In this document: piece after piece, positions 10,791 through 22,188 of the stretch
How positions within the stretch are numbered: the stretch's first letter is position 1
Layout of the letters: each line of letters starts with the position of its first letter
Assembly: GCA_019155185.1 (NCBI GenBank)
Contig: CM032797.1
Location: 2,943,610 to 3,007,609, forward strand
DNA: 64,000 nucleotides
From: Beaufortia kweichowensis
Taxonomy: Eukaryota > Chordata > Actinopteri > Cypriniformes > Gastromyzontidae
Reading direction: 5' to 3'
Program-made: the position numbers and the translations under genes
The notes under the pieces: generated by a model
What the model saw: only the letters and a program-made list of their open reading frames with translations
Told to the model about the DNA's origin: nothing
Databases searched by the model: none

Positions 10791-12365
10791 TGACAAAACA
10801 CACATCAATAGTTACTGTACAAGTATATATGTGAAGTAAGACATGTTGTGCAACATTTGCAGTATGTGCTGCAATATTTGTTCAAGAGAGGTAACAGTTG
10901 TGATGCAAGTGGGAATTCACATATTCCAGGGGGACTACAGGGAGAGAGGGTGTGAAACTAACTGTTTTGGATGGGATAATCCTGTTAAATGAGCTGTAGT
11001 TAAAGAACAGGCTTCTCTGGAAGAGGACTGCAAGATGGTTTTGGTAATGAGCTGTAATTAATCTGTCAAAGCACAGTGGCTGTTTTTAAAACTGGATCTT
11101 GAGGGGGTGTCTTTAAACAAAAGGGGACAACGGCCTCAGTATGTTACGCATACTCTGAGACATCAGTCATTTTATGGCATATATCTAACAATGACAAATC
11201 TAAAGAGACTACAACCTTGCAAGGATGCACACAGTTGTGTGGCTGGTAAACCTGTTGTATACAAATGTGCAAATCAAACTCGAAATGAACTATAATATTT
11301 ACCTCTTATGGTCTTACCTTGTTTCTTAATACAAAATGTAGCAGGTGTTTGATGCAGTACTGATTCTTACAGGAAGAGGGAGACAAACAGAGCTGATGAT
11401 GATCTGTAATACCAGTAATTTAATCACATTGAACTGTATAGGTTTAAATAAAACATTCTCCTAAATAAAATATTTAAACTAAATAAAATAAAACAAACAA
11501 CAATGACAGTTGTTTATTTAACAGTTACCCTAATTGAAATCAAACATAAATCTCAGTTGATTTTATTTAGTAGTTGACACATGTACCCATGTGCCCATAT
11601 GTAAAATAGGCCTACTTTGTTATTTATGTATTTGTACATGCATAACAAAGGCTTTTTTGGGAAGTAACACTTTACTGTATTACAGTATTATCAACTGACT
11701 TATATTTGATTATATTGATTATATTTGATCATCTACTGCATTTCTGTCTAATCTCAATCACAGTCTATATATTAACACAAAAATGTACAGACTGTGGCAA
11801 AGGCCTGCTCTTGTATCTGTCTTGTTAGCTATATAACTAAAGTTCCACTAGGATTAGTGAGATGGATCACCTCCAAACCCAAACTAAATGTCTGAAAACA
11901 ACATTTAAACATTGCACAAAGCTGGGCATACATATAAATATATATAAATAAAAAAGCCCTTAAGAGAATCAACCATAATTGATAAAGTTTAGTAACCACG
12001 TTTTTTACATATTGATTGATTTGTATTAATAATGTTTAAGTTTTACTACAGATAACATGGTGAATATGGTTATAGTGAGTCAATGATGCATTTATGATTA
12101 TTATAATTTTACTATATTTAAAACAAAAAATATGGTTACAATAGTTAGACCATGGTTAATTTTCGTAAGAAAGTTCTCTAAATATTCAGCAAAATATTAT
12201 TTTTAGACTTTTCTGTCATAAAACAAAGAATTTCGTTGAAAAATGTATTGTTAAAATATTATATCTAGAAATGTTTTATTAGTTGTTTCTGTTTTGTTTA
12301 TCTCCTGTTTGCAATATGGTGAAATCTCCCACTTTCAGTTGAGATTGAAGGAAGTGGGATTTTAA

Positions 12366-12407
12366 GGAGGAGGGAGCGCGCTCGGCCGCGTGTGTGTGCG
12401 CGCGCGT

Positions 12408-12453
<46 letters not shown>

Positions 12454-12587
12454 CTGCAGTTGAGATTGGACTCTATCGCGTCTTCATTATTAGTGTAAAA
12501 TGCTTTAGTACGGTATTATCGCGCACTGTCATTCACCCGTGCTGTCAGTCACGCATCAGTCACGCGGGATCCGCCGACTTCAGGTAG
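12366..12587 (+). promoter_or_regulatory. diras1: Putative diras1 promoter and non-coding first exon
   Basis: A sharp rise in GC/CpG content (GCGCGCTCGGCCGCG, alternating GC) interrupts AT-rich DNA and is followed by a (GA)n tract. It ends in two overlapping donor-like sites, CAG|GTAGGT (exon end 12583) and TAG|GTAAGT (exon end 12587). The only acceptor-like downstream partner that makes sense is TATTAG at 20856-20861, 36 bases before the diras1 ATG. DIRAS1 genes in vertebrates carry the whole CDS in one exon behind a non-coding 5' exon, which fits. The transcription start is not determined. Confidence 0.5.
12413..12447 (+). repeat. (GA)n microsatellite
   Basis: About 17 GA units directly in the CpG-rich putative diras1 promoter, just after a GCGCGCGCG run. 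It may act as a GAGA-type promoter element or be incidental. Confidence 0.9.
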
Positions 12588-14360
12588 GTAAGTCGAGTCG
12601 CGCGCCGACGTATGAAATCAATGAATCCATTTGGCGCCTTTTGTGTGTTGTTTTTGTGAATGCACAGCCACCACCAGCCCGGACAACCGGCGCACAGACG
12701 CCCGTAAGACTTTCCCTGCTTAACACTGACAGCAATTGACGCAATCTGTTAAATGCACTGATTAGAGCTTTCGCGTTTACACGAAACGCGTATTAAACAA
12801 GAAAACGCGTTTCAGAATCAGTGGCAGTTTGAGTAATGCATGTGAAACGCATCATCACCGTCAGAGACATGGAGAGTCTGCGCTTCTTTATGAATGAAAC
12901 GGGCTGCGCATGATATCGTGATGCTGTACTCATAGTTTACTCCTGTATCCAACATCCTCACCACAACCGCTTTCAGGATGTACGTTTACAGCAGTCTTAC
13001 ACAGTCTTAAACACCGCAACCCGTAATCTGTATCGAATATGTACGTATATAGGTATATTACATACATTTCTAATGCACACGTGTGTGTGTGTGCGCGCGC
13101 GACAGTCAGCGGGACGCGCGCAGGTTTGATGCGTTTTATAGGAAATATATGTGTATTTGTGTCACTTTCACATGAAGGATTTTAAAGAAACCTCGTATGT
13201 AATTGTATAGTAAACAGCTGAACGTATAGTTATAGCGGACTGAGCTACAGTATTGTCTGTGCGACGTGAACGGCACGCTGCTGACGTCGTCCTGGCTGCG
13301 TTAGTATAATAATATATCATCATATGGAGGCAATGCATGACGCTTCTGGCAGCCTCGTTGCGATGATGCAGGCTTTGCCCATAATGCAATCTAATGCAGC
13401 AGGGTTTTTTTTACGTTGCAGACGTGCATCAGTTATGGGGCTAATAGAATAATACTAAATGGAGAATGGGGTGAATCATGTTTTTTATTTAGTAATAGAG
13501 TTTTAAACTAGAAGTAAGTGTATTTAAAAAAGCATCTGGCAAAAGATCTCTCCACCATCTGTCATCTGGTTTTGATGACAGCTGTAATAAAAGGGTCAGG
13601 TGTTATCCCGGTGGGTTTACTTTAGATTAGGCCCGTTCTTTCCTCACTGAAATCTACAGTGACAGATCGGTCTCGCAGCTGTTCCTGAATACTCCGGGCT
13701 CAGGTATAGAGACAGATTTAAGAGCAGTCTGGTCCGGATTGCAGTCAGACAAGTACCAAGAGGCTTTGCTGGGCTCTGGAGCCTGTGTGTGCTGCTTGTT
13801 AGATGCAGAAACTAATGTTACATTGTCTTCACCAACCCCTGTGTGATTTAATATAATATTTAATATAATGGTCCATGTGTTTGCAGAGGAAAACCTGATA
13901 GCGGTTGTGTTAGATGTCTGTCTGGATGCACTAACTCTTTGGTGTTTTTTCTTAAGATTAGGAATTATGCCTAAAATGTATGATGGGTGGTGATGATTCA
14001 TTGAACAAGCATGTGAGATTAACATTTGAGGATGTATCTGAACTCACAGACATTTGCCACCCCAGTAATGAATCTGAGCAGAGTTCTGGCTGGAGAGTTG
14101 CAGTGCTTTTATCTAATTAATGAATTGGAGATATAGCAGCTAATGGAGAAAAAGTACTATGCATCTGGACCAGCCAAAGATCAATGGATTTGCATATTTA
14201 CTCGATGTTCAAGTTCTCTGGAAGCAAACCCCAAGTCATTTGCGAATAACAGAAATTGATCAAGTTTGTCTGGATGACAAGCCACACATTTCATTAAGCT
14301 CCAAATACTTATTTGGCCTTCTGAAATAATTAAATATGTAATAGACATCTGTTCAGATTT

Positions 14361-14720
14361 GTGACCCTGCCTGTAAAACCCCAAAAGTAATTTAGTACAT
14401 AAAATCATTTAACATAATGTAAAGAAAGTTCTGTGACAATATAACTTTGAAATCTTTAATATTGACTGAGCAAAGCCTGAGAAAAGGGAGCCAGTTTCTG
14501 GTTTTGTTTTGTTTTGCAAAACAAATTGCAAAATAATAAAATGTTATGTCAAAAAAGAATGAATTTCACTATTACTAATCACAGTTGTATTATTATTCTA
14601 TAGGTATTATCTGAAAATCTATCGTATAACTTATCATTTGCAGCATTACGTATTTTTGTAACTTTGATTATTGTTATTTTATAATTAGATTTTGAGACTT
14701 TAGCCTAAATTTCACAGACT
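14361..14720. mobile_element. GTGAC-ended non-autonomous repeat, copy 2
   Basis: Left end GTGACCCTGCCTGTAAAACC. The interior has ACATAATGTAAAGAAAGTTC and ATAACTTTGAAATCTTTAAT, parallel to copy 1, then GACTTTAGCCTAAATTTCACAGAC at the right. It is longer than the other two copies because of an A/T-rich internal stretch. Confidence 0.55.
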
Positions 14721-16169
14721 TACTGTTAATTAACACTTACTGTCTAATATTTCAAAGTTTTACATTCAAGTTGTCTCTACCGATTGTTAGGAAGTAATTG
14801 GAAAGAAACACAAAGCATCTTAATTAAATCCTTACAATATTCTCAAGATAATTCCTGAATGATAATACTGCAGAATTCAGTGGTCTGCATCTATTTAGAA
14901 GATTTCGCACGATACTGAATATATTCTCTGGCTTCTTCACTTCGCTCTGTGGTGTGGACACAGGCTATGAGTGTTAAATCCTTTGAATTGGGTCAGTGGA
15001 AGCACGTTCAGCAGGACAGACGAGGTAAAGCACAGTGATTAGCCACTAAGCCCAGCCCACAGAGGAGAAATCTGTTTGACGGACCGATCGGCTGGAAACG
15101 GAGGGATGTTTCGTGCAACGCTGGCAGGGAGACAATTAAACTACAGAACGTTCATGGTAAGGTAAAATGCAACAGAGCGATGAGTCAGTCAGCTGTAGCG
15201 GTCGCGTGTAGCCATCTGTTCTGTTCAGGTAATCAGGTTGCTGTTTTACATAATATGTGTACGATTATTGTTGTGACTTGGATGTTAAAATGTAAAATGT
15301 TTGGTTTTTGTTAACGGATATATGCAAAATTTGTTGTTATTTGTAAATATTTATGAATTGCGCTTTCCAGAAAAATTAGGAATTTTGTTTAAAGAGTAGT
15401 AGATATGAATGCTGGATTAAAATGGACGTTCACACAAAGTACAATAACTGTAATGATAACTATAAAGATTATTATAATGATTACTGTAAAGACTATATTA
15501 GCGTTCACATTGCCAACTTTATATTTATCTCACATGCTGCAATTTTCTTTTAAAAATGTGTGACCCCAAATAGATTTTGATTGGTTGTCAATGTTTTATT
15601 GATCATCCTCTAGAAAAAATGCTGATCCTAATAACATCATTCCTCTGTATAATATAATATAATATCCTCTAACATTATTGAGCTATAAAGGAGCTGCCCA
15701 ATCTTTATTAACAACACCGGTTTAGATCAAGAGTGTGTTTTCTCATTTCTCTGCACAGCTAAATGAGTGAGTTTGGGCTAATCCAGACATCATTTGGCGC
15801 AGGGATGTGGCAGATGGCGTTGGGGTATTTTTAGGCTGTAGCACTGCTCTTACCGAGAGTCAGAAGTGTTATCTATTTTTATTCTACTGTACACACTGTA
15901 TAATGCAAAAGCACACACACATCTGAGGTTCACCTGTAGCATTGGAAAACACCAGTGTTTTCTATGACAATAGTAATTGTGTACTGTTGGAGGTTGGGCA
16001 TGTCTCAGAGGATAAATCTATAGCTCTGGGCTTGCTTTGTTCATAGTGTGATAATCTCAACGGAGATGCAGATCCAAATGGGGATCTCGGTTTTGTTTTG
16101 TGTATTTTGTTAAACGCACACACGACACAGTTGTTGACATTCATTAAAAATAAAGGGGCTATAAAATGT

Positions 16170-16320
16170 TCTTCACAGCCTAATGGCTCATATAGAAAAA
16201 CTTTTTGGTTTCCCAAAAAAAACATTTAGTCAAAGGTTCTTGAGACCCATTTCTTTCTTTTTACTTTCTATAGTGTGAAGAACCTTTTGTGAAAAAGTTA
16301 TGGGGCTTTAATTAAGGGAT
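16170..16320. mobile_element. Foldback MITE fragment (GGTTCTT family), copy 1
   Basis: Contains AACTTTTTGGTTTCCC, AGTCAAAGGTTCTTGAGACCC and AGTGTGAAGAACCTTTTGTG, the characteristic order of a cyprinid repeat seen more completely at 60913-61117. Confidence 0.5.
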
Positions 16321-17256
16321 AATCTAGCCAGTCGGTTGTTATCGGAAAATCCATGAGAAATGTTTTTCGAGATTCACAGTTTGAAAAAGATGAACACGCA
16401 ACTTAGATTAAATATTTGTAATATAAACTCGTATGTTATTAATTAGGCATATTTCTATCTGATTTGTTCATAAGTTAATAATTTTGTCAAGTTTATCACA
16501 GTACCTGGATAAATTTTAGTTGATGTTATTGAGAAATAACATATATTAGAAATGTTACAACTGGCCAATCAGAATCAAGTATTTCAGAGCTCTGTGAAAT
16601 ATTAAACAATAATTAGAATGGCTCTTCTATGGCACTTTTTAAGAGTGTGTAAAGCTGGATATCTTAATAAGGAATGTTTATATTAAATCTCAGACATTTG
16701 ACATTGATATCTTGGCAAATACTGTGCAAACAGAGTTGAGATTTGTTCTGAAACTTGGAGAAGACACATGACACTTCTGATGTCTTTTTCTCAGGAGAAA
16801 AGTCTGAAACAGTGGACTTGAGCAAAAATCTCTTCAAAAGAACAAAATAGATTAAGAACTATTTTATCTCATTGAGTTCTCATAGTAGAATATAATGAGA
16901 TATTAAGAGATATGTTATTTGTAAGAACCTGTGGATTTGGATTTAGATAGAAAATCAATGGATTACAATAGATGTTTTATCTCTGGATGTATTTCGTCAT
17001 TATTGCAGTGCATGGGTACTGTAGTTTATCTCTGAACACCAACATTGTAGTAATTGTAGTCTTTCTTCGTTCTTTTTAATATCCACCCATTGTTTCATTT
17101 TTCCTGCTTGCCAGCTTTGGTCATTGTTGAGAAGTTTCGGGAAGTTATAGGTGATAGAAACCTTATCTGCTTTGCTTTCATTCACACCACGAAATAAAGA
17201 TAATGACAAAATACAGAACCGAATGGAGTTCTCATAGCTATTCTTCTGTTTCCAAC

Positions 17257-17428
<172 letters not shown>

Positions 17429-18639
17429 TTATTCCACTCCGCCTCTCTCTTTTACTGTAAGCATGCAGAAACCAGCACTTTTATTCAAGTCAGATTTCCC
17501 AGAACACTGACGGATGATTTGGTCCAAAAAGCCTGTGAAACACATGTGCGCACAGATTTAGCTCTCTTCTAGCTCTGGTGAATGCTAATGTACACATGCA
17601 GATGCTTCTTCATCCCCTGACAGCACCTTCATTATTTAGTACAGACAGATACATCTGATTCCCATAGAGTTAAAACCCTTTATTCTTTAAGAGAATATTG
17701 ACAATGGGAATATGATAAAGGAGGCAGCATTTATGGCAGAGTGAAAGCCAGTTAGACTGATAAAGAGAGAACGCAGCTCTTTAGACACTAGTATATTATG
17801 CCGCAGAGCTTCTCAGTCAGATTAGAGCAGACTCAGACTAATGGAGTCAGCTTGATGGGCATCCTGTGCAATGCAATGCAGTGATTCACTTCCAGGATCC
17901 TGTGCCAACACGCCTATTCAAAAGAAACATGAGCTATTTTGAGCTGATGCGAATTATAATTTTCTGTGCATTTCTAGATTCATCTATCTACTATTTTGTA
18001 AATTAAGGGTATTAAGAGTAGATTACAGTGAAAAATGAATATTCTCTCAAAAGATGACCATTCTACCTGTTTGGTAACCATTGCGCTGCCAGTGCACAGA
18101 GAAATAACATAAAACAATGTTATTGTCAACTGTTTTATTCATAAATGACTTTATTAAATCCATTAAAGAATCATAAAATATGTTTTAATGCTCTCCGCGG
18201 AGGCGACCACCCTCTGCTTTACGTCTGGCGGTTTTTCACCTCCATGTCATGCATAAAATTCTTTATTGCACAACTAACTGTGGATTCCCCCTATTCCCAA
18301 AAAATTGAAACGTGATTAATATTTGAGAAAGTTATACATTTTTGAGCTTATTTAGCATAAAAATATAAGTTACATTTGAATTTGACGACACATGGATAAC
18401 TTTAAATCTCATTGGTTTGTAGGTGTCTCATGATGAAGACAATCAGTGTAACTACTGACTGTTCTTCATGTTGTTAAAGATGTTCAAAAGATTCAAAAAT
18501 CTAAAATGTAGATGTCTATGTTTATCATAATAAATGAAACTTTAGTAATTAAATAAAAAAGCATTAAAAGGTTTTGTGTATTTGTGAAGTATATAGATAG
18601 GAGAAATTATTCTCAAAGCACTACAAGATTTCCTAATGC

Positions 18640-19345
18640 TATCATTATGGAGCCAGAATCATTCAACCGGCTATACGGGGAGGGTGTGGTTAGCAAACAG
18701 AAACCCCAGCGTACTGATGCCCACTCTCCATTTACTGGGATTGTTTAAGAGAAAGCTGCACAGTGCCCATAATATTCAGAGAACATTACCCCTCGAATCC
18801 TAATGTCTGAGTGATTTACAGTATTCCACATTCACTTTGTTAAAAGCAAGGTCATTCCCAAATCCGGCTGCATCAGCACATTGCTGTGAGAGTGCTTTGG
18901 AGAACCTTGAATGAGGGGACATGCATTATAATCTCCAGCCGTGCCAAAGTTAATCTATAATAGAGTTTGGCTGGAATAAGGAGACGCTGTAACGGCATTA
19001 ATAAGAGCTCTCCGACTCTTCCACGGAGGACTTAAATAGACAACGCGGCACTCCTGGAGAGATTGACATCAATCACGCAACACAAGCGCGTGCGACTCCT
19101 TGGGAGGGGCGAGACGGGGTACCGGCCTGTCAGAGGTCTGAAATCCACAGACGCTGGCATTGATCAAAGGCTCGGTGTCCGCTGTTCATTGATTTGACAG
19201 CACGCGGGGTGTGAGAGAGAGGGTGGGAGGCAACAGGGATCCTCTGAGATGAGAGGTCGACCGCCGCTCGGATTGCTGCACCCTGCCAAGCGTGTCGCTG
19301 CACTTTAAGCTCAGAGTGTTGTGCCCCGGGATTTCAAAAGATCTG
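18640..19345. promoter_or_regulatory. GC-rich non-repetitive island, candidate regulatory element
   Basis: This segment stands out from AT-rich surroundings. It has balanced composition, no internal repeat seen elsewhere in the window, no long reading frame, and dense homeodomain/TALE-like words (GATTGACATCAATCAC near 19062 and TTGATTTGACAGCACG near 19190). This is the appearance of a conserved non-coding enhancer inside a developmental/neuronal gene intron, but no alignment was possible. Confidence 0.3.
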
Positions 19346-20553
19346 TGAAGAAGATGATTGTCAAATACACATCATCTTAATAGGACAAGGATCACTCCAT
19401 GGAGATTCCCGACCTATTTAAAGCACCTGTATGTCTGGCACATACCATAAAAGTTTTAGAAGCCGCCCATAAAATAGCGATTTACATTTTTCTGAAATGA
19501 ATAATGAATAATATTGATGAAACGCTGGTAGTCTCCATTCTTACTAACTATCTGCTCAGTGTGAAATGGAGATATTGATTTCTGAGGTTGAAATGGGTGT
19601 AAAGCCTGGAAATTGTGTCCTTGCTCGTTTCTGCATAATCTATACGCAATTCAATGCGTGTTGGAAGGTCTCCGACATTGACGAATGTAGTCTGTTTCTT
19701 GGGTTAATAAATGAATCGTTGAGTTTGACCATGCCATGAAAGGAAACGCAGCCACCTGTCCACATGAAACCACACAAAGGTCGTAACAAAACTGCAGAAC
19801 AATAGATTATATAACCTGCTAATGCTTCATGAGACTATATGTAACATTATGCCCTTATACTCATATGTGGCTTATTGAAAGTCTAAATAAAAAGTCTCAC
19901 ATTTGTTTTACTCGCAGACAGATACAGATGCTTTATGATAGTGTGCTTGGCAGCGTAAAACTGTTTAGAATGATTGTTTTCTCTCCTAGGCAATAAATAA
20001 TGCACTGCTGTAAACTGCAGCAGAAGATGAAGAGCGTCTGAGAGCGAAGCACAGATACATTACGATGGGATACAGGATTTCATAATGCCATGATGGATGA
20101 CAAGGCTCATATGTCTTGCTTCTGAAAAGCCACTTGAGTCTCGTATAGAAGCAAAAAACGCCGGTTTGAATAACAGAGATAAATACCCAATGAATAGAAT
20201 ATGAGCATGTTAAGTGTTTAAGACTTGTTGGAATATAACAGGTCTTGCAATGTGGCCGAGTGTGAATTTCGGCATACATCACAAGTGAGTTTATTTAAAA
20301 ATCATGACAAGACTTCATGATATGGTAAACACTGACACAAGAAGTTTCATGCCATTTATAGTTAGAAAATATGGAGTCAGAACACGACAATTGCCGCAAT
20401 AGCAGCTCACATTATGCAATCCGCAACCACACAGGCACCGATTTCCACACAATATCTCCAAATTGTTTGGCTCGGCTTAACCAACTGCAATGTGAGAAGT
20501 TTCTTTTAGTTGCGGTTACCTTTAAACGTTTAGGTGTGGTTTCCTGGACATGG

Positions 20554-20745
20554 CTTAAAGGGATAGTTCACCCAAAAATAAAAATTATGTCATCATTATG
20601 TTGTTTAAACACCGACTTATTCAAGATAACAAGATATTTTGCAAAACGCTGGTTATTGGCACCCATTCACTTTCATAGTATGGACACAAGGTACAATAAA
20701 GGTAACCAGCGTTTTGCTAAATATCTTCTTTTGTTTTCTGCTTAA
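20554..20745. mobile_element. Foldback MITE (TTAAAGGG ends), copy 1, truncated
   Basis: Left half CTTAAAGGGATAGTTCACCC, then AAGATATTTTGCAAAACGCTGG. The right half has the inverse CCAGCGTTTTGCTAAATATCTTCTT but breaks off before the expected inverted end, stopping at TTTCTGCTTAAG. It lies only about 115 bases before the putative diras1 splice acceptor. Confidence 0.8.
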
Positions 20746-20896
20746 GCAAAAACGTACACAAAATATTACATGGGCACAAAAGCTTTCAAAATGTATTTGG
20801 TATGTCTTAGATGCAACATGCACCAGAAGTGTAATCCTTTAAATGTTTCCTTTTGTATTAGATCTAGAAAGTAAGAGGCTCAACTGAAGGCCCAAG

Positions 20897-21493
20897 ATGC
20901 CAGAACAGAGCAACGACTATCGCGTGGTGGTGTTCGGAGCAGGAGGCGTGGGGAAGAGCTCGCTGGTTCTTCGCTTTGTCAAAGGCACTTTCCGTGATAC
21001 CTACATCCCGACGGTGGAAGACACGTATCGGCAGGTGATCAGCTGCGACAAGAGCGTCTGCACCCTGCAGATCACGGACACCACCGGCAGCCACCAGTTT
21101 CCCGCCATGCAGCGTCTGTCCATCTCCAAGGGCCACGCTTTCATCCTGGTCTACTCCATCACCAGCAAGCAGTCCCTGGAGGAACTAAAGCCCATATACC
21201 AGCAGATCCTCGCTATCAAGGGCAACGTGGAGAACATCCCCATCATGCTCGTGGGCAACAAGAGCGACGAGACTCAACGGGAGGTGAAGACGGACGATGG
21301 AGAGGCCCAAGCCAAGACCTGGAAGTGTGCTTTCATGGAGACCTCGGCTAAGACCAACCACAATGTCACCGAGCTGTTCCAGGAGCTGCTCAACCTGGAG
21401 AAGAAGAGGAACATGAGTTTGAACATCGACGGCAAGCGCTCCGGGAAACAAAGTAGGGCCGACAAGCTGAAGGGTAAATGCAGCGTCATGTAG
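20897..21493 (+). CDS. diras1: GTP-binding protein Di-Ras1 (single coding exon)
   Basis: Complete 198-aa Ras-family small GTPase, the exact length of vertebrate DIRAS1. G1/P-loop GAGGVGKS at residues 14-21; switch I with the effector Thr (YIPTVEDTY, Thr39); G3 is DTTGS (61-65), with Ser where Ras has Gln61; G4 NKSD (121-124); G5 ETSAK (148-152). There is a basic tail and a CAAX box CSVM (195-198), predicting farnesylation and plasma-membrane attachment. The G3 substitution is a known hallmark of Di-Ras proteins, which have weak intrinsic GTPase activity and are mostly GTP-bound. DIRAS1 is neuron-enriched and acts as a growth-restraining antagonist of SmgGDS/Ras-type signalling. The start was chosen because MPEQSNDYRVVVFG matches the family from residue 1. 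A putative acceptor lies at 20860-20861. Codon usage is much more GC-rich than the flanks. The teleost a/b co-orthologue was not assigned. Confidence 0.98.
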   Translation: MPEQSNDYRVVVFGAGGVGKSSLVLRFVKGTFRDTYIPTVEDTYRQVISCDKSVCTLQITDTTGSHQFPAMQRLSISKGHAFILVYSITSKQSLEELKPIYQQILAIKGNVENIPIMLVGNKSDETQREVKTDDGEAQAKTWKCAFMETSAKTNHNVTELFQELLNLEKKRNMSLNIDGKRSGKQSRADKLKGKCSVM

Positions 21494-21975
21494 ACTGCTG
21501 GGTTGAAAGAGGACGAGAGGAGATGGAGCGATAGAATGACAAAGGAACTGCAGATTGCGCTATTTAACGTTTCATGCTTATTTCCTGCGACATGCATTTG
21601 GCTCTGACATCTCACATTTCATCCTGCACCATCAATCTTGGCCTTAACAAGCGCTGGCCCATTCATATTGCCTTGTCTGTTTTTATTACAGTGCATCTCA
21701 TTCACTGTTTATATCACGAAATCGCTAAGAAACATTTAGTTTCACACAGAAAATGCAATAGCCTTTAAAGAAAGCCCTTTTCAGTTTATTTTGCATTATT
21801 TTTTTATTAAATGAAGCAGGATGTGACTTCACATATGTAGCAACTAGTGAGGCTATAAAAAGAGATTTTAAAGATTTACAATATTTATTTATTTATTTTA
21901 TAACATTATTGCTGATATTCTCCAGATTATTTGTCACGTTGGGGAAACATTGTCAGTATAAGATTATATAAGTAT
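21494..21975 (+). terminator. diras1: diras1 3'UTR (end uncertain)
   Basis: Non-coding sequence after the TAG. Candidate poly(A) signals are ATTAAA at 21806-21811 and AATAAA at 22032-22037; the latter lies inside a transposon copy, so the proximal one is preferred but unproven. Confidence 0.4.
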
Positions 21976-22188
21976 GTGACACTTCCTGTGAAAACATCCA
22001 AAAATTATTTTGTGTGATTTACTGTTTTCTAAATAAAGTCATTCTGCATAATGAAAAGAACATATAATCTTATTGACTAAGTATGACCATGTCAAAGATT
22101 AAAATTAATGATTGAAATCAAACTCTGATGCTACTAATCTCATATTCAGATTATAAGACTTTAGCCTGGATTTCACAGACAGGGTCAC
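21976..22188. mobile_element. GTGAC-ended non-autonomous repeat, copy 3
   Basis: Ends GTGACACTTCCTGTGAAAAC and TTTCACAGACAGGGTCAC are inverted relative to each other; TAT/ATA flanks both sides. The interior matches copy 1 (CATGTCAAAGATTAAAAT, GACTTTAGCCTGGATTTC). Confidence 0.65.

Larger units (their letters stand above)
8251..12365. other. Intergenic region reep6-diras1
   Basis: About 4 kb, AT-rich, without convincing exons. It holds a SINE-like inverted pair (8810-9060), one copy of the GTGAC-ended repeat (9488-9694) and an old transposon-like block (10150-10790). The rest (10790-12365) shows nothing beyond low-complexity A/T sequence. Confidence 0.5.

Noticed and set aside
20864..21615. 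Antisense open frames across diras1
   Set aside because: Shadows of the GC-rich diras1 coding exon; they lack any independent signal.
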